64,000 nucleotides of DNA from Sporosarcina sp. FSL K6-1508 (GTDB taxonomy: Bacteria > Bacillota > Bacilli > Bacillales_A > Planococcaceae): contig NZ_JBBOXF010000001.1 of the NCBI RefSeq assembly GCF_038007465.1, forward strand, positions 2,243,001 to 2,307,000, in the 5' to 3' direction. The number at the start of each line of letters is the position of its first letter. Position 1 is the first letter of the stretch. Made by a program: the position numbers and the translations under genes. Under the pieces are notes generated by a model. It did no database searches and was not told where the DNA came from. It saw only the letters and a list, made by a program, of their open reading frames with translations. Shown one piece after another: positions 43,475-52,384 of the stretch.

Positions 43475-44032
43475 TCATTTATCGGAAGGATCTTTTTGCT
43501 GATTGCTCATCGGTACGAGATCAAAAATATCATGATCTTCAAATGCATCGATTAGCCGATCTAGCCATTTATAATAAGCTCGCATATACTGCAGTTTATC
43601 TATATCTATCGTTACTTCTGCTTTCAATTCATCACTAATTGCAGGGTCATTCATCAATTCGTTCAGTTCAGTCAATGATTTTCTAATGGCACCCGAATGC
43701 TGGGAGACGGATTTTCTCCACTTAATTGAAAATAGATCGATAAAGCTTTGATACCAATCGTCTGATACTTGATAAAGATCTTTTCGGACGCCTCTTTTCC
43801 AAGCACGTTCCACTAACTTTAAATCAGATAGTGCTCTGACGGATGTGCTCATACTTGTTTTGCTCATCCCGAGTTCTTCTGTCATGTCATCCAGAGTTAA
43901 GGGTTCATTATGAAAAAACATCGTGCCATATTGTCTCCCAGCAGAAGGTGTAAGACCGTAAAGATGTATATTTTGTGCGATTGTCTCAATGATTCGCTCA
44001 CGGGCTTTTTCAAGTTTTATATTACCGTCCAT
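43475..44032 (-). CDS. gbsR: GbsR/MarR-type repressor (choline/glycine-betaine regulation)
   Basis: 185 residues. The winged helix (LTLDDMTEELGMSKTSMSTS, VRALSDLKLVERAWKRGVRK) preceded by ETIAQNIHLYGLTPSAGRQYG and the aromatic segment KLQYMRAYYKWLDRL match GbsR, the choline-responsive repressor of B. subtilis glycine betaine synthesis and choline uptake. The divergent OpuA-type transporter is its probable target here. Start ATG 44032 follows GGAGGGGTG. Confidence 0.82.
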   Translation of the reverse strand: MDGNIKLEKARERIIETIAQNIHLYGLTPSAGRQYGTMFFHNEPLTLDDMTEELGMSKTSMSTSVRALSDLKLVERAWKRGVRKDLYQVSDDWYQSFIDLFSIKWRKSVSQHSGAIRKSLTELNELMNDPAISDELKAEVTIDIDKLQYMRAYYKWLDRLIDAFEDHDIFDLVPMSNQQKDPSDK

Positions 44033-44190
44033 AAACGTCACCCCTCCACTTGCTATCGGTACAGAATAACCGATTTCGTTATTTTTCGCTATTTTCTTAT
44101 AGCGTATTATATCCTAATCGAAAAAGCAATTTGGAGCAATAGTATTTCAAACAGTTTTTTCCGTTCAAACAATTTAATTTGTAAATACGG

Positions 44191-44219
44191 TTGTATTACA
44201 TTTATATTACGACTATACT
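44191..44219 (+). promoter_or_regulatory. Candidate SigA promoter of the opu operon
   Basis: TTGTAT (44191-44196) and TATACT (44214-44219), 17-bp spacing, about 40 bp before the ATPase start codon. Confidence 0.55.
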
Positions 44220-44260
44220 AGTAGACATTCGCAAGTTTTGAAATCGTAAGGAGTGTATGT

Positions 44261-45523
44261 ATGAGTGAACAGATTGCCAGTAAGAAAATCGAAGTGAAAA
44301 ACACTACAAAGATTTTCGGCAAAAACACGAAGCGGGCTTCGCAGCTGCTAAATGAAGGAAAAACAAAGAATGAAATTTTGAAAGCGACTGGCGCAACTGT
44401 CGGCGTGAAGAATGCATCGTTCGATGTGTACGAAGGTGAAATATTCGTCATTATGGGATTGTCAGGCAGCGGAAAATCAACGCTGGTCAGATTGTTGAAC
44501 AGGTTGATCGATCCGACGATGGGCAATATCCTGTTGGACGGTGAAGACATCGTTAAGATGAATAAAGAACAGCTTCGTAATGTGAGACGCAAGAAAATCG
44601 GGATGGTATTTCAGAATTTCGCGCTTTTCCCACATAAAACGATTCTTGAAAATGCAGAATACGGCCTAGAAATCCAGGGAGTTGCAAAGGTAGAACGTCA
44701 AGCCAAAGCAAAAGAGTCCTTAGGGTTAGTTGGACTTGCAGGGTATGAAGATCAATACCCAAGCCAGTTAAGTGGTGGAATGCAGCAACGTGTCGGTTTA
44801 GCAAGAGCGCTTGCCAACGGACCCGATGTCTTACTGATGGATGAAGCATTCAGTGCACTTGACCCATTAATTCGGAAAGATATGCAAGACGAATTGCTAC
44901 AGCTTCATAATGATATGGGGAAAACAATTATTTTCATTACCCATGACCTAGACGAGGCACTTCGTATAGGAGACCGGATCGCCTTGATGAAAGACGGAGA
45001 AATCGTTCAAGTTGGTACACCTGAAGAGATATTAATGAGTCCATCGAATGAATATGTAGAACGTTTTGTTGAAGACGTGGATCTTTCCAAAGTGTTAACG
45101 GCGGGACATATTATGAAAAAAGCGGATACGGTTCAAGTCGACCGTGGGGCGAGGGTTGCTCTCCGTATGATGAAACAGTTGGGGATATCTTCGATTTACA
45201 TTGTTGACAAAGCAAACCGTCTAATGGGTGCGGTCACGGCCCAAGATGCAGGTTCAGCTATTGAAACAGGGAAGTCGCTTGAAGAAATAATAATTTCTGA
45301 TCTTCCGATGATTACTTCGGATACTGTGCTGACCGATTTGTTTGATGTCGTATCGACAGCTGCTATACCGGTTGTCGTCGTAGATGATAATAAAAAAATT
45401 CAAGGAATTATTATTCGTGGTGCACTGATTGGGGCGTTATCAGGTGACAATCAGTTTATTAATAATAACGGAACAATCGATTCCGACGAACAAACGGATA
45501 CGGGGGTGAAGGCGCATGGATAA
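44261..45523 (+). CDS. opuAA: Glycine betaine/proline ABC transporter ATP-binding subunit
   Basis: 420 residues: ABC ATPase with Walker A GLSGSGKST near 67, signature LSGGMQQRVGLARALANGPD near 168, Walker B LLMDEAFSALDP, then a C-terminal CBS pair (about 285-400, from AGHIMKKADTVQVDRGARVA), which in OpuA senses ionic strength. The extended N-terminus KIFGKNTKRASQLLNEGKTK is characteristic of OpuAA/ProV. Overlaps the permease by 8 bp. Confidence 0.93.
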   Translation: MSEQIASKKIEVKNTTKIFGKNTKRASQLLNEGKTKNEILKATGATVGVKNASFDVYEGEIFVIMGLSGSGKSTLVRLLNRLIDPTMGNILLDGEDIVKMNKEQLRNVRRKKIGMVFQNFALFPHKTILENAEYGLEIQGVAKVERQAKAKESLGLVGLAGYEDQYPSQLSGGMQQRVGLARALANGPDVLLMDEAFSALDPLIRKDMQDELLQLHNDMGKTIIFITHDLDEALRIGDRIALMKDGEIVQVGTPEEILMSPSNEYVERFVEDVDLSKVLTAGHIMKKADTVQVDRGARVALRMMKQLGISSIYIVDKANRLMGAVTAQDAGSAIETGKSLEEIIISDLPMITSDTVLTDLFDVVSTAAIPVVVVDDNKKIQGIIIRGALIGALSGDNQFINNNGTIDSDEQTDTGVKAHG

Positions 45524-46367
45524 GCTTATACCTCGTTTGCCATTTGCAGATTGGATAGACAATGGTGTTGATTGGCTTGTAGTGACGTTTGGTACATTGT
45601 TTGACGGGATTTCAAATTTTCTCAAAGGAATTGTTGAGGGATCGGTAGAATGGCTCGATATGGTGCCTTCCATTTTACTTGCCGTGCTTTTTGCCTTGCT
45701 CGCGTGGTTCATTTCCACCCGACGCATTGCTTTGTTCACACTAATCGGCTTGTTATTCATTGACTACTTGGGTTATTGGTATCCAATGCTACAAATGCTT
45801 GCGCTTGTACTCACCTCCGTGTTCTTTGCCTTGGTGATTGGTATTCCAATCGGTATTTGGGGTTCACAACAGGCGACAGCAAGGAAAATTATTAATCCAA
45901 TATTGGATCTAATGCAGACGATGCCGGCATTCGTTTATCTGTTGCCTGCCATTTTCTTCTTCAATATCGGAGTTGTTCCAGGCGTTGTGGCATCTGTCAT
46001 CTTTTCAATGCCGCCAACAATCCGTTTGACAATGCTCGGTATTGAGCAAGTTCCGAAGGATTTAATCGAGGCGACTGAAGCTTTCGGCTCCACGACATGG
46101 CAGCGGTTGAGCAAGGTGCAAATACCACTTGCCAAGCCGACAATCATGGCGGGTGTCAATCAAAGCATTATGCTTTCCCTATCCATGGTTGTTATCGCCT
46201 CCATGGTTGGTGCACCTGGGCTTGGTGAAGAAGTTTACCGGGCCGTTACACAATTGAAAACGGGCGTCGGCTTTGAGACCGGATTGTCCATCGTGATCGT
46301 AGCAATTATTTTAGATCGCATCACGCAGCACGCAGGAAAGAAAAAACAAGGGGGAATTACACGATGA
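45516..46367 (+). CDS. opuAB: Glycine betaine/proline ABC transporter permease
   Basis: 283 residues, about seven hydrophobic helices, an N-terminal segment with LPFADWIDNGVDWLVVTFGT typical of OpuAB/ProW, and the EAA loop LIEATEAFGSTTWQRLSKVQ near 188. Brings compatible solutes into the cell under osmotic stress. Overlaps its neighbours on both sides. Confidence 0.93.
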   Translation: MDKLIPRLPFADWIDNGVDWLVVTFGTLFDGISNFLKGIVEGSVEWLDMVPSILLAVLFALLAWFISTRRIALFTLIGLLFIDYLGYWYPMLQMLALVLTSVFFALVIGIPIGIWGSQQATARKIINPILDLMQTMPAFVYLLPAIFFFNIGVVPGVVASVIFSMPPTIRLTMLGIEQVPKDLIEATEAFGSTTWQRLSKVQIPLAKPTIMAGVNQSIMLSLSMVVIASMVGAPGLGEEVYRAVTQLKTGVGFETGLSIVIVAIILDRITQHAGKKKQGGITR

Positions 46368-47275
46368 AATTAACTAAAAAAGTATTAGGACTTGGAGCGG
46401 TCGCTCTGCTTGCAGTAGGACTTGCTGCATGTGGCAATGACGATGACAAAGGTAAAACAGAAACAGGCGGAGATTCTGAGAAATCTGTAGGCGAATCAGT
46501 AGACTATAAAATTACTGGTATCGATCCAGGTGCAGGTATCATGGAAGCAACTGAAAAAGTGCTTAAAGAATATGACCTTAAAGATTGGACGCTTACAACG
46601 GGTTCAGGGGCTGCAATGACAGCTTCACTGAAAAAAGCGTATGACAAAGAGCAGCCAATCATTATAACTGGCTGGACACCGCATTGGAAGTTTGCGAAAT
46701 ACGATTTGAAATATCTTGAAGATCCAAAAGGCGTATACGGTGGGGAAGAACAAATCCGTACAATTGGACGAATCGGTTTAGCAGAAGACCTGCCAGAAGC
46801 GCATCAAATCTTATCACAGTTCAACTGGACTGAAGAGGATATGGGCGAAATAATGGTAGCAATTCAAGAGGGTGAAAAAGAAGACGTAGCAGCACAAAAC
46901 TGGGTTGATGCAAACGAAGATAAAGTGGCTGTATGGACAGAAGGCGTTGAAAAAGTGGACGGTGACAAGATCAAACTTGCCTACGTTGCATGGGACAGTG
47001 AAATTGCTAGCCATAATGTCATGAAAATTGTTTTAGAGGATATGGGTTATAAAGTGACATTAACACAGGTTGAAGCAGGTCCTTTATGGACAGCGGTTGC
47101 TGACGGAAGTGCAGATGCATCGCTTGCGGCTTGGATGCCATTAACACATAAAACGTATGCTGATAAATTCGAAGGTAAATTCGAAGAACTTGGCATTAAC
47201 ATGGAAGGTGTCAAAGTCGGTCTTGTTGTGCCGGAGTATATGGACATCGATTCGATTGAAGACTTGAAAAAATAA
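46364..47275 (+). CDS. opuAC: Glycine betaine-binding lipoprotein, copy 1
   Basis: 303 residues. Lipoprotein signal with lipobox LAAC (Cys near 24), then an OpuAC-type binding domain with ligand-cage tryptophans in ITGWTPHWKFAKYD near 104 and YVAWDSEIASHNVMK near 211. Overlaps the permease by 4 bp. A near-duplicate gene follows. Confidence 0.92.
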   Translation: MKLTKKVLGLGAVALLAVGLAACGNDDDKGKTETGGDSEKSVGESVDYKITGIDPGAGIMEATEKVLKEYDLKDWTLTTGSGAAMTASLKKAYDKEQPIIITGWTPHWKFAKYDLKYLEDPKGVYGGEEQIRTIGRIGLAEDLPEAHQILSQFNWTEEDMGEIMVAIQEGEKEDVAAQNWVDANEDKVAVWTEGVEKVDGDKIKLAYVAWDSEIASHNVMKIVLEDMGYKVTLTQVEAGPLWTAVADGSADASLAAWMPLTHKTYADKFEGKFEELGINMEGVKVGLVVPEYMDIDSIEDLKK

Positions 47276-47314
47276 ATAATAGAATGTCAGTGCTATTTAA
47301 GCTCGGGCACTAGG

Positions 47315-47367
47315 ACAATAAACCCGGAAGAACGCTGGAATTCACAGTGATTTTCCGGGTTTATTGT
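47315..47367. terminator. Hairpin between the two opuAC genes
   Basis: ACAATAAACCCGGAA and TTCCGGGTTTATTGT pair perfectly over 15 bp around a 23-nt loop. No U-tract follows directly, so it may attenuate or protect the upstream message rather than fully terminate. Confidence 0.6.
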
Positions 47368-47395
47368 ATGTTGTAAATTCAATTGAATGGCAATT

Positions 47396-47553
47396 GCAGA
47401 TGTTGAAATAAAGAACTTTATTGAACCCGCTTCGGCGCAAGGGGATGAGGATGCTTTTCGTCATAAGCCAGGCAGCTTCGCACCTGGCTTATGACTTCGG
47501 TTACCCTTTGAAAGGCGCCTACGCTGTTATTCATATATTCAACATATATAGGA
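47396..47553. repeat. Dispersed TIR-flanked repeat, short copy
   Basis: Starts GATGTTGAAATAAAG and ends ATATTCAACATATATAGG, matching the ends of the long copies, with a shorter body that carries a hairpin (CATAAGCCAGG / CCTGGCTTATG at about 47461-47492). Confidence 0.7.
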
Positions 47554-47577
47554 AGAAAAACTAGGGGGAATAACATC

Positions 47578-48477
47578 ATGAGATTTCTAGAAAAAGTAGG
47601 TGGACTTATAGCGATTGTTTTGCTTGCGGTCGTTCTTACGGCTTGTGGTAGCAATGCTGGAAAAGCCGTAACGGATAAAGAAAAATCAATCGGAGAATCG
47701 CTTGATTATCAGATTATAGGAATCGATCCGGGGGCAGCCATTATGACCACCACAGAAAAGGTGATTGAGGAATATGGGTTGAAAGACTATAAACTTATTT
47801 CAGGTACGGGTGCGACGATGACTGCGGCTTTGAAAAAAGCCTATGATAAAGAACAGCCGATTGTTGTAATCGGATGGACTCCGCATTGGAAATTTGCAAA
47901 GTTTGATTTGAATTTCCTTGATGATCCGAAGGGGCTGTACGGGGGAGAAGAACAAATTCGCACAATTGGAAGGCTTGGGTTAGCGGATGACTTGCCAGAA
48001 GCACACCAAATTCTTTCCCAGTTCAAGTGGACGGAAGCGGACATGGGTGAAGTAATGAAGGCTATTCAAGAAGGCGAAAAAGAAGCAGTGGCGGCGCAAA
48101 GCTGGATTGATGCCAATGCGGATAAAGTTGCACAATGGACGGCTGGTGTGGACAAAGTAAATGGCGACAAGATTAAACTTGTCTATGTGGCATGGGATAG
48201 TGAAATCGCAAGTCATAATGTTATGAAACTCGTTCTAGAGGATATGGGCCATAAAGTGACCTTGATGCAAGTGGAAAGTGGTCCGCTATGGACGGCGGTA
48301 GCGGATGGTAGCGCGGATGCATCTCTTGCAGCATGGTTGCCGTTGACCGCTAAAACATATGCCGATAAGTTCGAAGGTGAATTCGAAGAACTTGGTGTTA
48401 ATATGGAAGGTGTTAAAGTCGGTCTTGTAGTGCCGAAGTATATGGGTATCACAAAAATTGAGGACTTGAACAATTAA
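47578..48477 (+). CDS. Glycine betaine-binding lipoprotein, copy 2 (tandem paralogue)
   Basis: 299 residues, very similar along its length to the preceding binding protein (for example EEQIRTIGRLGLADDLPEAH and GPLWTAVADGSADASLAAW are shared or nearly so). Lipobox LTAC. The ligand tryptophans are conserved (VIGWTPHWKFAKFD). Separated from copy 1 by 300 bp holding a hairpin and a repeat copy; has its own GGGGG ribosome binding site. It may widen substrate range or raise receptor dose. Recent tandem duplication is inferred. Confidence 0.9.
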   Translation: MRFLEKVGGLIAIVLLAVVLTACGSNAGKAVTDKEKSIGESLDYQIIGIDPGAAIMTTTEKVIEEYGLKDYKLISGTGATMTAALKKAYDKEQPIVVIGWTPHWKFAKFDLNFLDDPKGLYGGEEQIRTIGRLGLADDLPEAHQILSQFKWTEADMGEVMKAIQEGEKEAVAAQSWIDANADKVAQWTAGVDKVNGDKIKLVYVAWDSEIASHNVMKLVLEDMGHKVTLMQVESGPLWTAVADGSADASLAAWLPLTAKTYADKFEGEFEELGVNMEGVKVGLVVPKYMGITKIEDLNN

Positions 48478-48577
48478 TGATGATTGCTTTATATGTACTA
48501 GGCGAAAGCGTATAAACAGGGGAGCGCCCCAGAGCTACGACGCGGAATCAATGGGATTGTTTAATCTGATATAGATA

Positions 48578-48618
48578 GTAGACTCAGTTCCGTTCAATCG
48601 GGCTGAGTCTTTTTTTGA
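48578..48618 (+). terminator. Rho-independent terminator of the opu operon
   Basis: AGACTCAG / CTGAGTCT stem with TTTTTTTG tail. Confidence 0.85.
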
Positions 48619-48663
48619 TTTACTGGAAGTAGTATGATAACTTTAAAGCGGCACGTATAAACA

Positions 48664-48804
48664 AACTCTTCGGGGCAAGGTGAAATTCCTTACCGGCGGT
48701 GATCGAGCATAGCTCGTCAGTCCGTGACCCGTCCTTCCTCGTTTGGAAGGCGGTGGAGCTGGTGAAATTCCGGCACCGACAGTTACAGTCTGGATGGGAG
48801 AAGT
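48664..48804 (+). ncRNA. FMN riboswitch (RFN element)
   Basis: The conserved RFN blocks are all visible in order: TCTTCGGGGCAAGGTGAAAT, CCTTACCGGCGGTGAT, CAGTCCGTGACCCG, the variable stem TCCTTCC...GGAAGG, GGTGGAGCTGGTGAAATTCC, GGCACCGACAGTTACAGTCT and GGATGGGAGAAG. It binds FMN and represses the downstream riboflavin genes. Confidence 0.97.
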
Positions 48805-48838
48805 GTTTTGGCTATACGTGCTATGCTTGCAGGCTCTG

Positions 48839-48858
48839 CCCTTTCATTATCGAAAGGG
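48839..48858 (+). promoter_or_regulatory. Hairpin masking the ribD ribosome binding site
   Basis: CCCTTTC (48839-48845) pairs with GAAAGGG (48852-48858), which is part of the ribD ribosome binding site GAAAGGGGG. No U-tract follows, which points to control of translation rather than termination. Confidence 0.55.
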
Positions 48859-48867
48859 GGAATGCTT

Positions 48868-49950
48868 ATGAATCCTCAACATTATATGAGAATTGCTCTC
48901 GACCTGGCGCGTACCGCACAAGGACAAACCTCGCCGAATCCAATTGTCGGTGCTGTTTGTGTGAAAGACGGCCAAGTTTTAGGGACTGGTGCGCACTTGA
49001 AAGCTGGGACACCTCATGCTGAAGTGCATGCACTGGCAATGGCAGGTTCGGCTTCTAGTGGTGCGGATTTATACGTGACACTGGAACCGTGTTCCCATAC
49101 TGGGAAAACACCTCCATGTACAGATCTCATTATTTCGTCTGGAATTCAACGTGTATTTGTTGCGTCTATCGATCCGAATCCTTCCGTCAATGGAACAGGA
49201 ATTGGACTTCTTAAGGATGCTGGAATTGAAGTCATTACCGGCATTTTACAGGAAGAGGCAGAGCAGTTAAACCAAGCATTTTTTCATTTCATCAAATACG
49301 GGAAACCATACGTTACCTTGAAAGCCGCCGCAACTCTTGACGGTAGACTTTCAACGCAGAACGGGGACAGCAAATGGATAACTTCGGCTGCATCGCGAAC
49401 CGATGTCCATCACCTCCGCCATACCCATGATGCTATTTTGGTCGGCGTACAAACCGTACTTCACGATAACCCTTTCCTCACCACCCGTTTGCCCCATGGT
49501 GGAAAGAACCCGATTCGAGTTATTTTAGATCGGCATCTTAGGACGCCAAAAACAGCGAATGTCGTTACAGATGGCGCTGCAGAAACGATTATATTCACAC
49601 TCGATTCAACAGAATCGGAAACTGCTTTTTTTGATCATCCTCTCGTTTCAGTTGAAAGGATTTCAGAAAACGTATCTTTTTTGAACGAAGTTTTAAAACG
49701 TCTTGCTGATAAAGAAATCATGACGTTGTTCGTTGAAGGCGGTAGCAGAGTTCATTCCAGTTTCATCAATGAAGGTCTCGCAGATGAACTGTATTTGTAT
49801 ATGGCTCCGAAATTAATCGGCAACGGTGCTTCTTTGTTCATGGACGATACTCGGAACTTGATGGCAGAAGGCGAATCCCTTCGTTTTTTAGATATGCGAC
49901 AAATCGGGGCTGATATCCGATTGCATGCCAGGTTTCTAAAGGAGGATTGA
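48868..49950 (+). CDS. ribD: Bifunctional diaminohydroxyphosphoribosylaminopyrimidine deaminase / reductase
   Basis: 360 residues. N-terminal deaminase domain with zinc motifs HAEVHALAMAG near 50 and EPCSHTGKTPPCTD near 75; C-terminal reductase domain with TLKAAATLDGRLSTQNGDSK near 150 and FVEGGSRVHSSF near 290. Start ATG 48868 follows GAAAGGGGG; upstream in-frame codons lie in the riboswitch leader. First gene of the riboflavin operon, 7 bp before ribE. Confidence 0.95.
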   Translation: MNPQHYMRIALDLARTAQGQTSPNPIVGAVCVKDGQVLGTGAHLKAGTPHAEVHALAMAGSASSGADLYVTLEPCSHTGKTPPCTDLIISSGIQRVFVASIDPNPSVNGTGIGLLKDAGIEVITGILQEEAEQLNQAFFHFIKYGKPYVTLKAAATLDGRLSTQNGDSKWITSAASRTDVHHLRHTHDAILVGVQTVLHDNPFLTTRLPHGGKNPIRVILDRHLRTPKTANVVTDGAAETIIFTLDSTESETAFFDHPLVSVERISENVSFLNEVLKRLADKEIMTLFVEGGSRVHSSFINEGLADELYLYMAPKLIGNGASLFMDDTRNLMAEGESLRFLDMRQIGADIRLHARFLKED

Positions 49951-49956
49951 CAGCAG

Positions 49957-50607
49957 TTGTTTACTGGAATTATTGAAGAAATAGGAACAGTTTCAGCGGT
50001 TAGGCCAGCGACGAATTCATTGCAACTATCAATCCGTTGTAACAAAGTGCTTAGTGATGTAAAAAAAGGCGATAGTCTGGCGGTAAATGGTGTCTGTTTG
50101 ACGGTTTCAGATTTCTCAAGCAATCAATTTATAGCTGATGTCATGCCTGAAACTGTTAAAGCGACAACGCTTCAAGCATTGCGTACAGGAAGTTCGGTTA
50201 ACTTAGAGCGTGCGATGGCGGCAAATGGTCGTTTTGGAGGTCATATTGTCAGTGGGCATGTTGATGGCACTGGCGAAATCATTTCGGTTAGACAAAAAGA
50301 AAATGCAATCTATATGGAAATCAGTATTGCAACTGAATTATTGAAATATTTTATCCCAAAAGGTTCAGTTACTGTGGATGGAACTTCTTTGACCGTCTTC
50401 GGTGTGACGGGTAAAGGTTTTATCATCTCATTAATTCCAGTTACACAAGACGACTCCATCATCGGCCGAAAACGGGCCGGGGATCGAGTGAACGTAGAAT
50501 GTGATATGCTCGCAAAATATATTGAACGGCTACTGACTACGAACAAAGAGAATCCAACTGGCGGTTTAACAATGGATGCCCTCGTCGCCAATGGATTCCT
50601 CAGTTAA
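49957..50607 (+). CDS. ribE: Riboflavin synthase
   Basis: 216 residues made of two lumazine-binding repeats (MFTGIIEEIGTVSAV at 1 and FGGHIVSGHVDGTGEI near 88). It dismutates two dimethylribityllumazines to riboflavin and the diaminouracil. TTG start at 49957 with AAAGGAGG 12 nt upstream. The order ribD-ribE-ribBA-ribH is the standard Bacillus one. Confidence 0.95.
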   Translation: MFTGIIEEIGTVSAVRPATNSLQLSIRCNKVLSDVKKGDSLAVNGVCLTVSDFSSNQFIADVMPETVKATTLQALRTGSSVNLERAMAANGRFGGHIVSGHVDGTGEIISVRQKENAIYMEISIATELLKYFIPKGSVTVDGTSLTVFGVTGKGFIISLIPVTQDDSIIGRKRAGDRVNVECDMLAKYIERLLTTNKENPTGGLTMDALVANGFLS

Positions 50608-50620
50608 GGGGGAAAAATAA

Positions 50621-51814
50621 ATGTACTCTACCGTAGAAAAAGCAATCGAAGAGCTGAAAAGAGGAAAAGCGATTATTGTCGTTGACGACGAGGACCGAGA
50701 AAACGAAGGAGACTTTGTTGCACTTGGCGAATTCGCTACACCTGAAATGATTAACTTTATGGCGACAGAAGGCCGTGGATTGATTTGCGTGCCGATAGAT
50801 GAAGAGAAATCGCGACAGCTTGAATTAGGACTTATGACAGAAAATAACAGTGATGCTCACGGAACGGCATTCACGATTAGCATTGATCACGCGGATTGCC
50901 ATACTGGAATCTCTGCATTTGAGCGGTCGGAGACAGTTTTAAAGATGCTTGGGAATGGAGCAGGTCCAACAGACTTTAGAAGACCGGGACATATTTTTCC
51001 GCTAATAGCGAAGTCTGGCGGCGTCTTAAAGCGTTCAGGTCATACAGAAGCTGCTGTAGATCTCGCAAAGCTTGCGGGAGCAGAACCGGTCGGCGTCATA
51101 TGTGAAATAATGAATATCGATGGGACGATGGCGAGAGGCCCACAGTTGAAAGAGATAGCTGATCAATTCAATCTTGTTATCTTAACAATTCAGGAACTAA
51201 TTTCTTATCGGCGAATCAATGAAAAACTTGTTGAGCGTATTGTAGATATTCATCTGCCAACAGATTTTGGAGATTTCAAAGCGATCGCTTTCGTTGAAAA
51301 AGAAACAGGACATGAACATATTGCTCTGGTAAAAGGCGATATCGAAGACGCTGAAAATGTCCTTGTCCGCGTTCATTCGGAATGTTTGACAGGTGATGTC
51401 TTTGGCTCATGTCGATGTGATTGTGGTCCGCAACTTCAAGCTGCACTTGCACAGATTGAAAATGCCGGTAGAGGCGTCCTGCTCTATATGCGTCAGGAAG
51501 GGCGTGGCATTGGTCTCGTTAATAAAATGAAGGCCTACAAGCTACAGGAAGAAGGATTCGACACTGTTGAAGCCAATGAAGAATTAGGATTCGCAGATGA
51601 CCTTCGAGATTACGGCATCGGTGCACAAATACTGCGGGATCTTGGCCTAACTTCTATTCACCTTTTAACAAACAATCCGCGTAAAATTGCTGGACTAGCG
51701 GGACGCGGGTTAGAAATAACAGAGCGTATTCAAATCGAAATGCCTGTTAAAGTGGAGAACAAAGTTTATATGGAAACGAAGAAAAATAAAATGGGACACT
51801 TATTGCATAATTGA
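50621..51814 (+). CDS. ribBA: Bifunctional DHBP synthase / GTP cyclohydrolase II
   Basis: 397 residues. The N-terminal DHBP synthase domain has VVDDEDRENEGDFVAL near 21 and GHTEAAVDLAKLAG near 140; the C-terminal cyclohydrolase domain has the zinc ligands CLTGDVFGSCRCDCGPQLQ near 257 and RQEGRGIGLVNKMKAYKLQE near 290. Supplies both precursors of riboflavin. Confidence 0.96.
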   Translation: MYSTVEKAIEELKRGKAIIVVDDEDRENEGDFVALGEFATPEMINFMATEGRGLICVPIDEEKSRQLELGLMTENNSDAHGTAFTISIDHADCHTGISAFERSETVLKMLGNGAGPTDFRRPGHIFPLIAKSGGVLKRSGHTEAAVDLAKLAGAEPVGVICEIMNIDGTMARGPQLKEIADQFNLVILTIQELISYRRINEKLVERIVDIHLPTDFGDFKAIAFVEKETGHEHIALVKGDIEDAENVLVRVHSECLTGDVFGSCRCDCGPQLQAALAQIENAGRGVLLYMRQEGRGIGLVNKMKAYKLQEEGFDTVEANEELGFADDLRDYGIGAQILRDLGLTSIHLLTNNPRKIAGLAGRGLEITERIQIEMPVKVENKVYMETKKNKMGHLLHN

Positions 51815-51826
51815 GGGGGAATAATA

Positions 51827-52291
51827 ATGAGCACAATTTATGAAGGACATTTAGTTGGGACTGGGCTTAAAGTTGGAATCGTAGTTGCAAGGTTTAATGA
51901 ATTCATCACAGGTAAATTACTAGGCGGAGCGGAAGATGCTTTGCGTCGCCATGGAGTTGCCGACAGTGATGTTGCGGTTGCATGGGTACCAGGTGCTTAT
52001 GAAATTCCACTAATCGCGAAGAAAATGGCGGCTTCCGGTAAGTACGATGCTGTCATTACACTAGGCACTGTCATCCGCGGTGCAACACCGCACTTCGATT
52101 ATGTGTGCAATGAAGTAGCAAAAGGCGTTGCAGCCATCAATCTGCAAGAAGGCATTCCGGTCATCTTCGGTGTCCTGACGACAGATACAATTGAGCAAGC
52201 AATCGAACGCGCTGGAACGAAAGCAGGCAATAAAGGATGGGATGCAGGGAATGCTGCAATTGAGATGGCGAATTTGTTGAAACAGATGTAA
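51827..52291 (+). CDS. ribH: 6,7-dimethyl-8-ribityllumazine synthase
   Basis: 154 residues, normal length. VVARFNEFITGKLLGGAEDA near 20, WVPGAYEIPLIAKKM near 56, GTVIRGATPHFDYVCNEVAK near 84 with the catalytic His, and FGVLTTDTIEQAIERAG near 117. Forms icosahedral or pentameric assemblies in this family. Last gene; terminator at 52324. Confidence 0.96.
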   Translation: MSTIYEGHLVGTGLKVGIVVARFNEFITGKLLGGAEDALRRHGVADSDVAVAWVPGAYEIPLIAKKMAASGKYDAVITLGTVIRGATPHFDYVCNEVAKGVAAINLQEGIPVIFGVLTTDTIEQAIERAGTKAGNKGWDAGNAAIEMANLLKQM

Positions 52292-52323
52292 GTTAGTTGC
52301 ATGGTTCGATTATTGAAACTAAG

Positions 52324-52360
52324 AAAAATCAGCTCATTTATTTTGAGCTGATTTTTTTAT
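52324..52360 (+). terminator. Rho-independent terminator of the rib operon
   Basis: AAAATCAGCTCA / TGAGCTGATTTTTTT. Confidence 0.9.
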
Positions 52361-52384
52361 ACTTTGTTTTATAAAAATAGAATA

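Noticed and set aside
48808..48867. N-terminal extension of ribD from TTG 48808
   Set aside because: It overlaps the riboswitch 3' side and the hairpin; ATG 48868 has the ribosome binding site and matches the family start.
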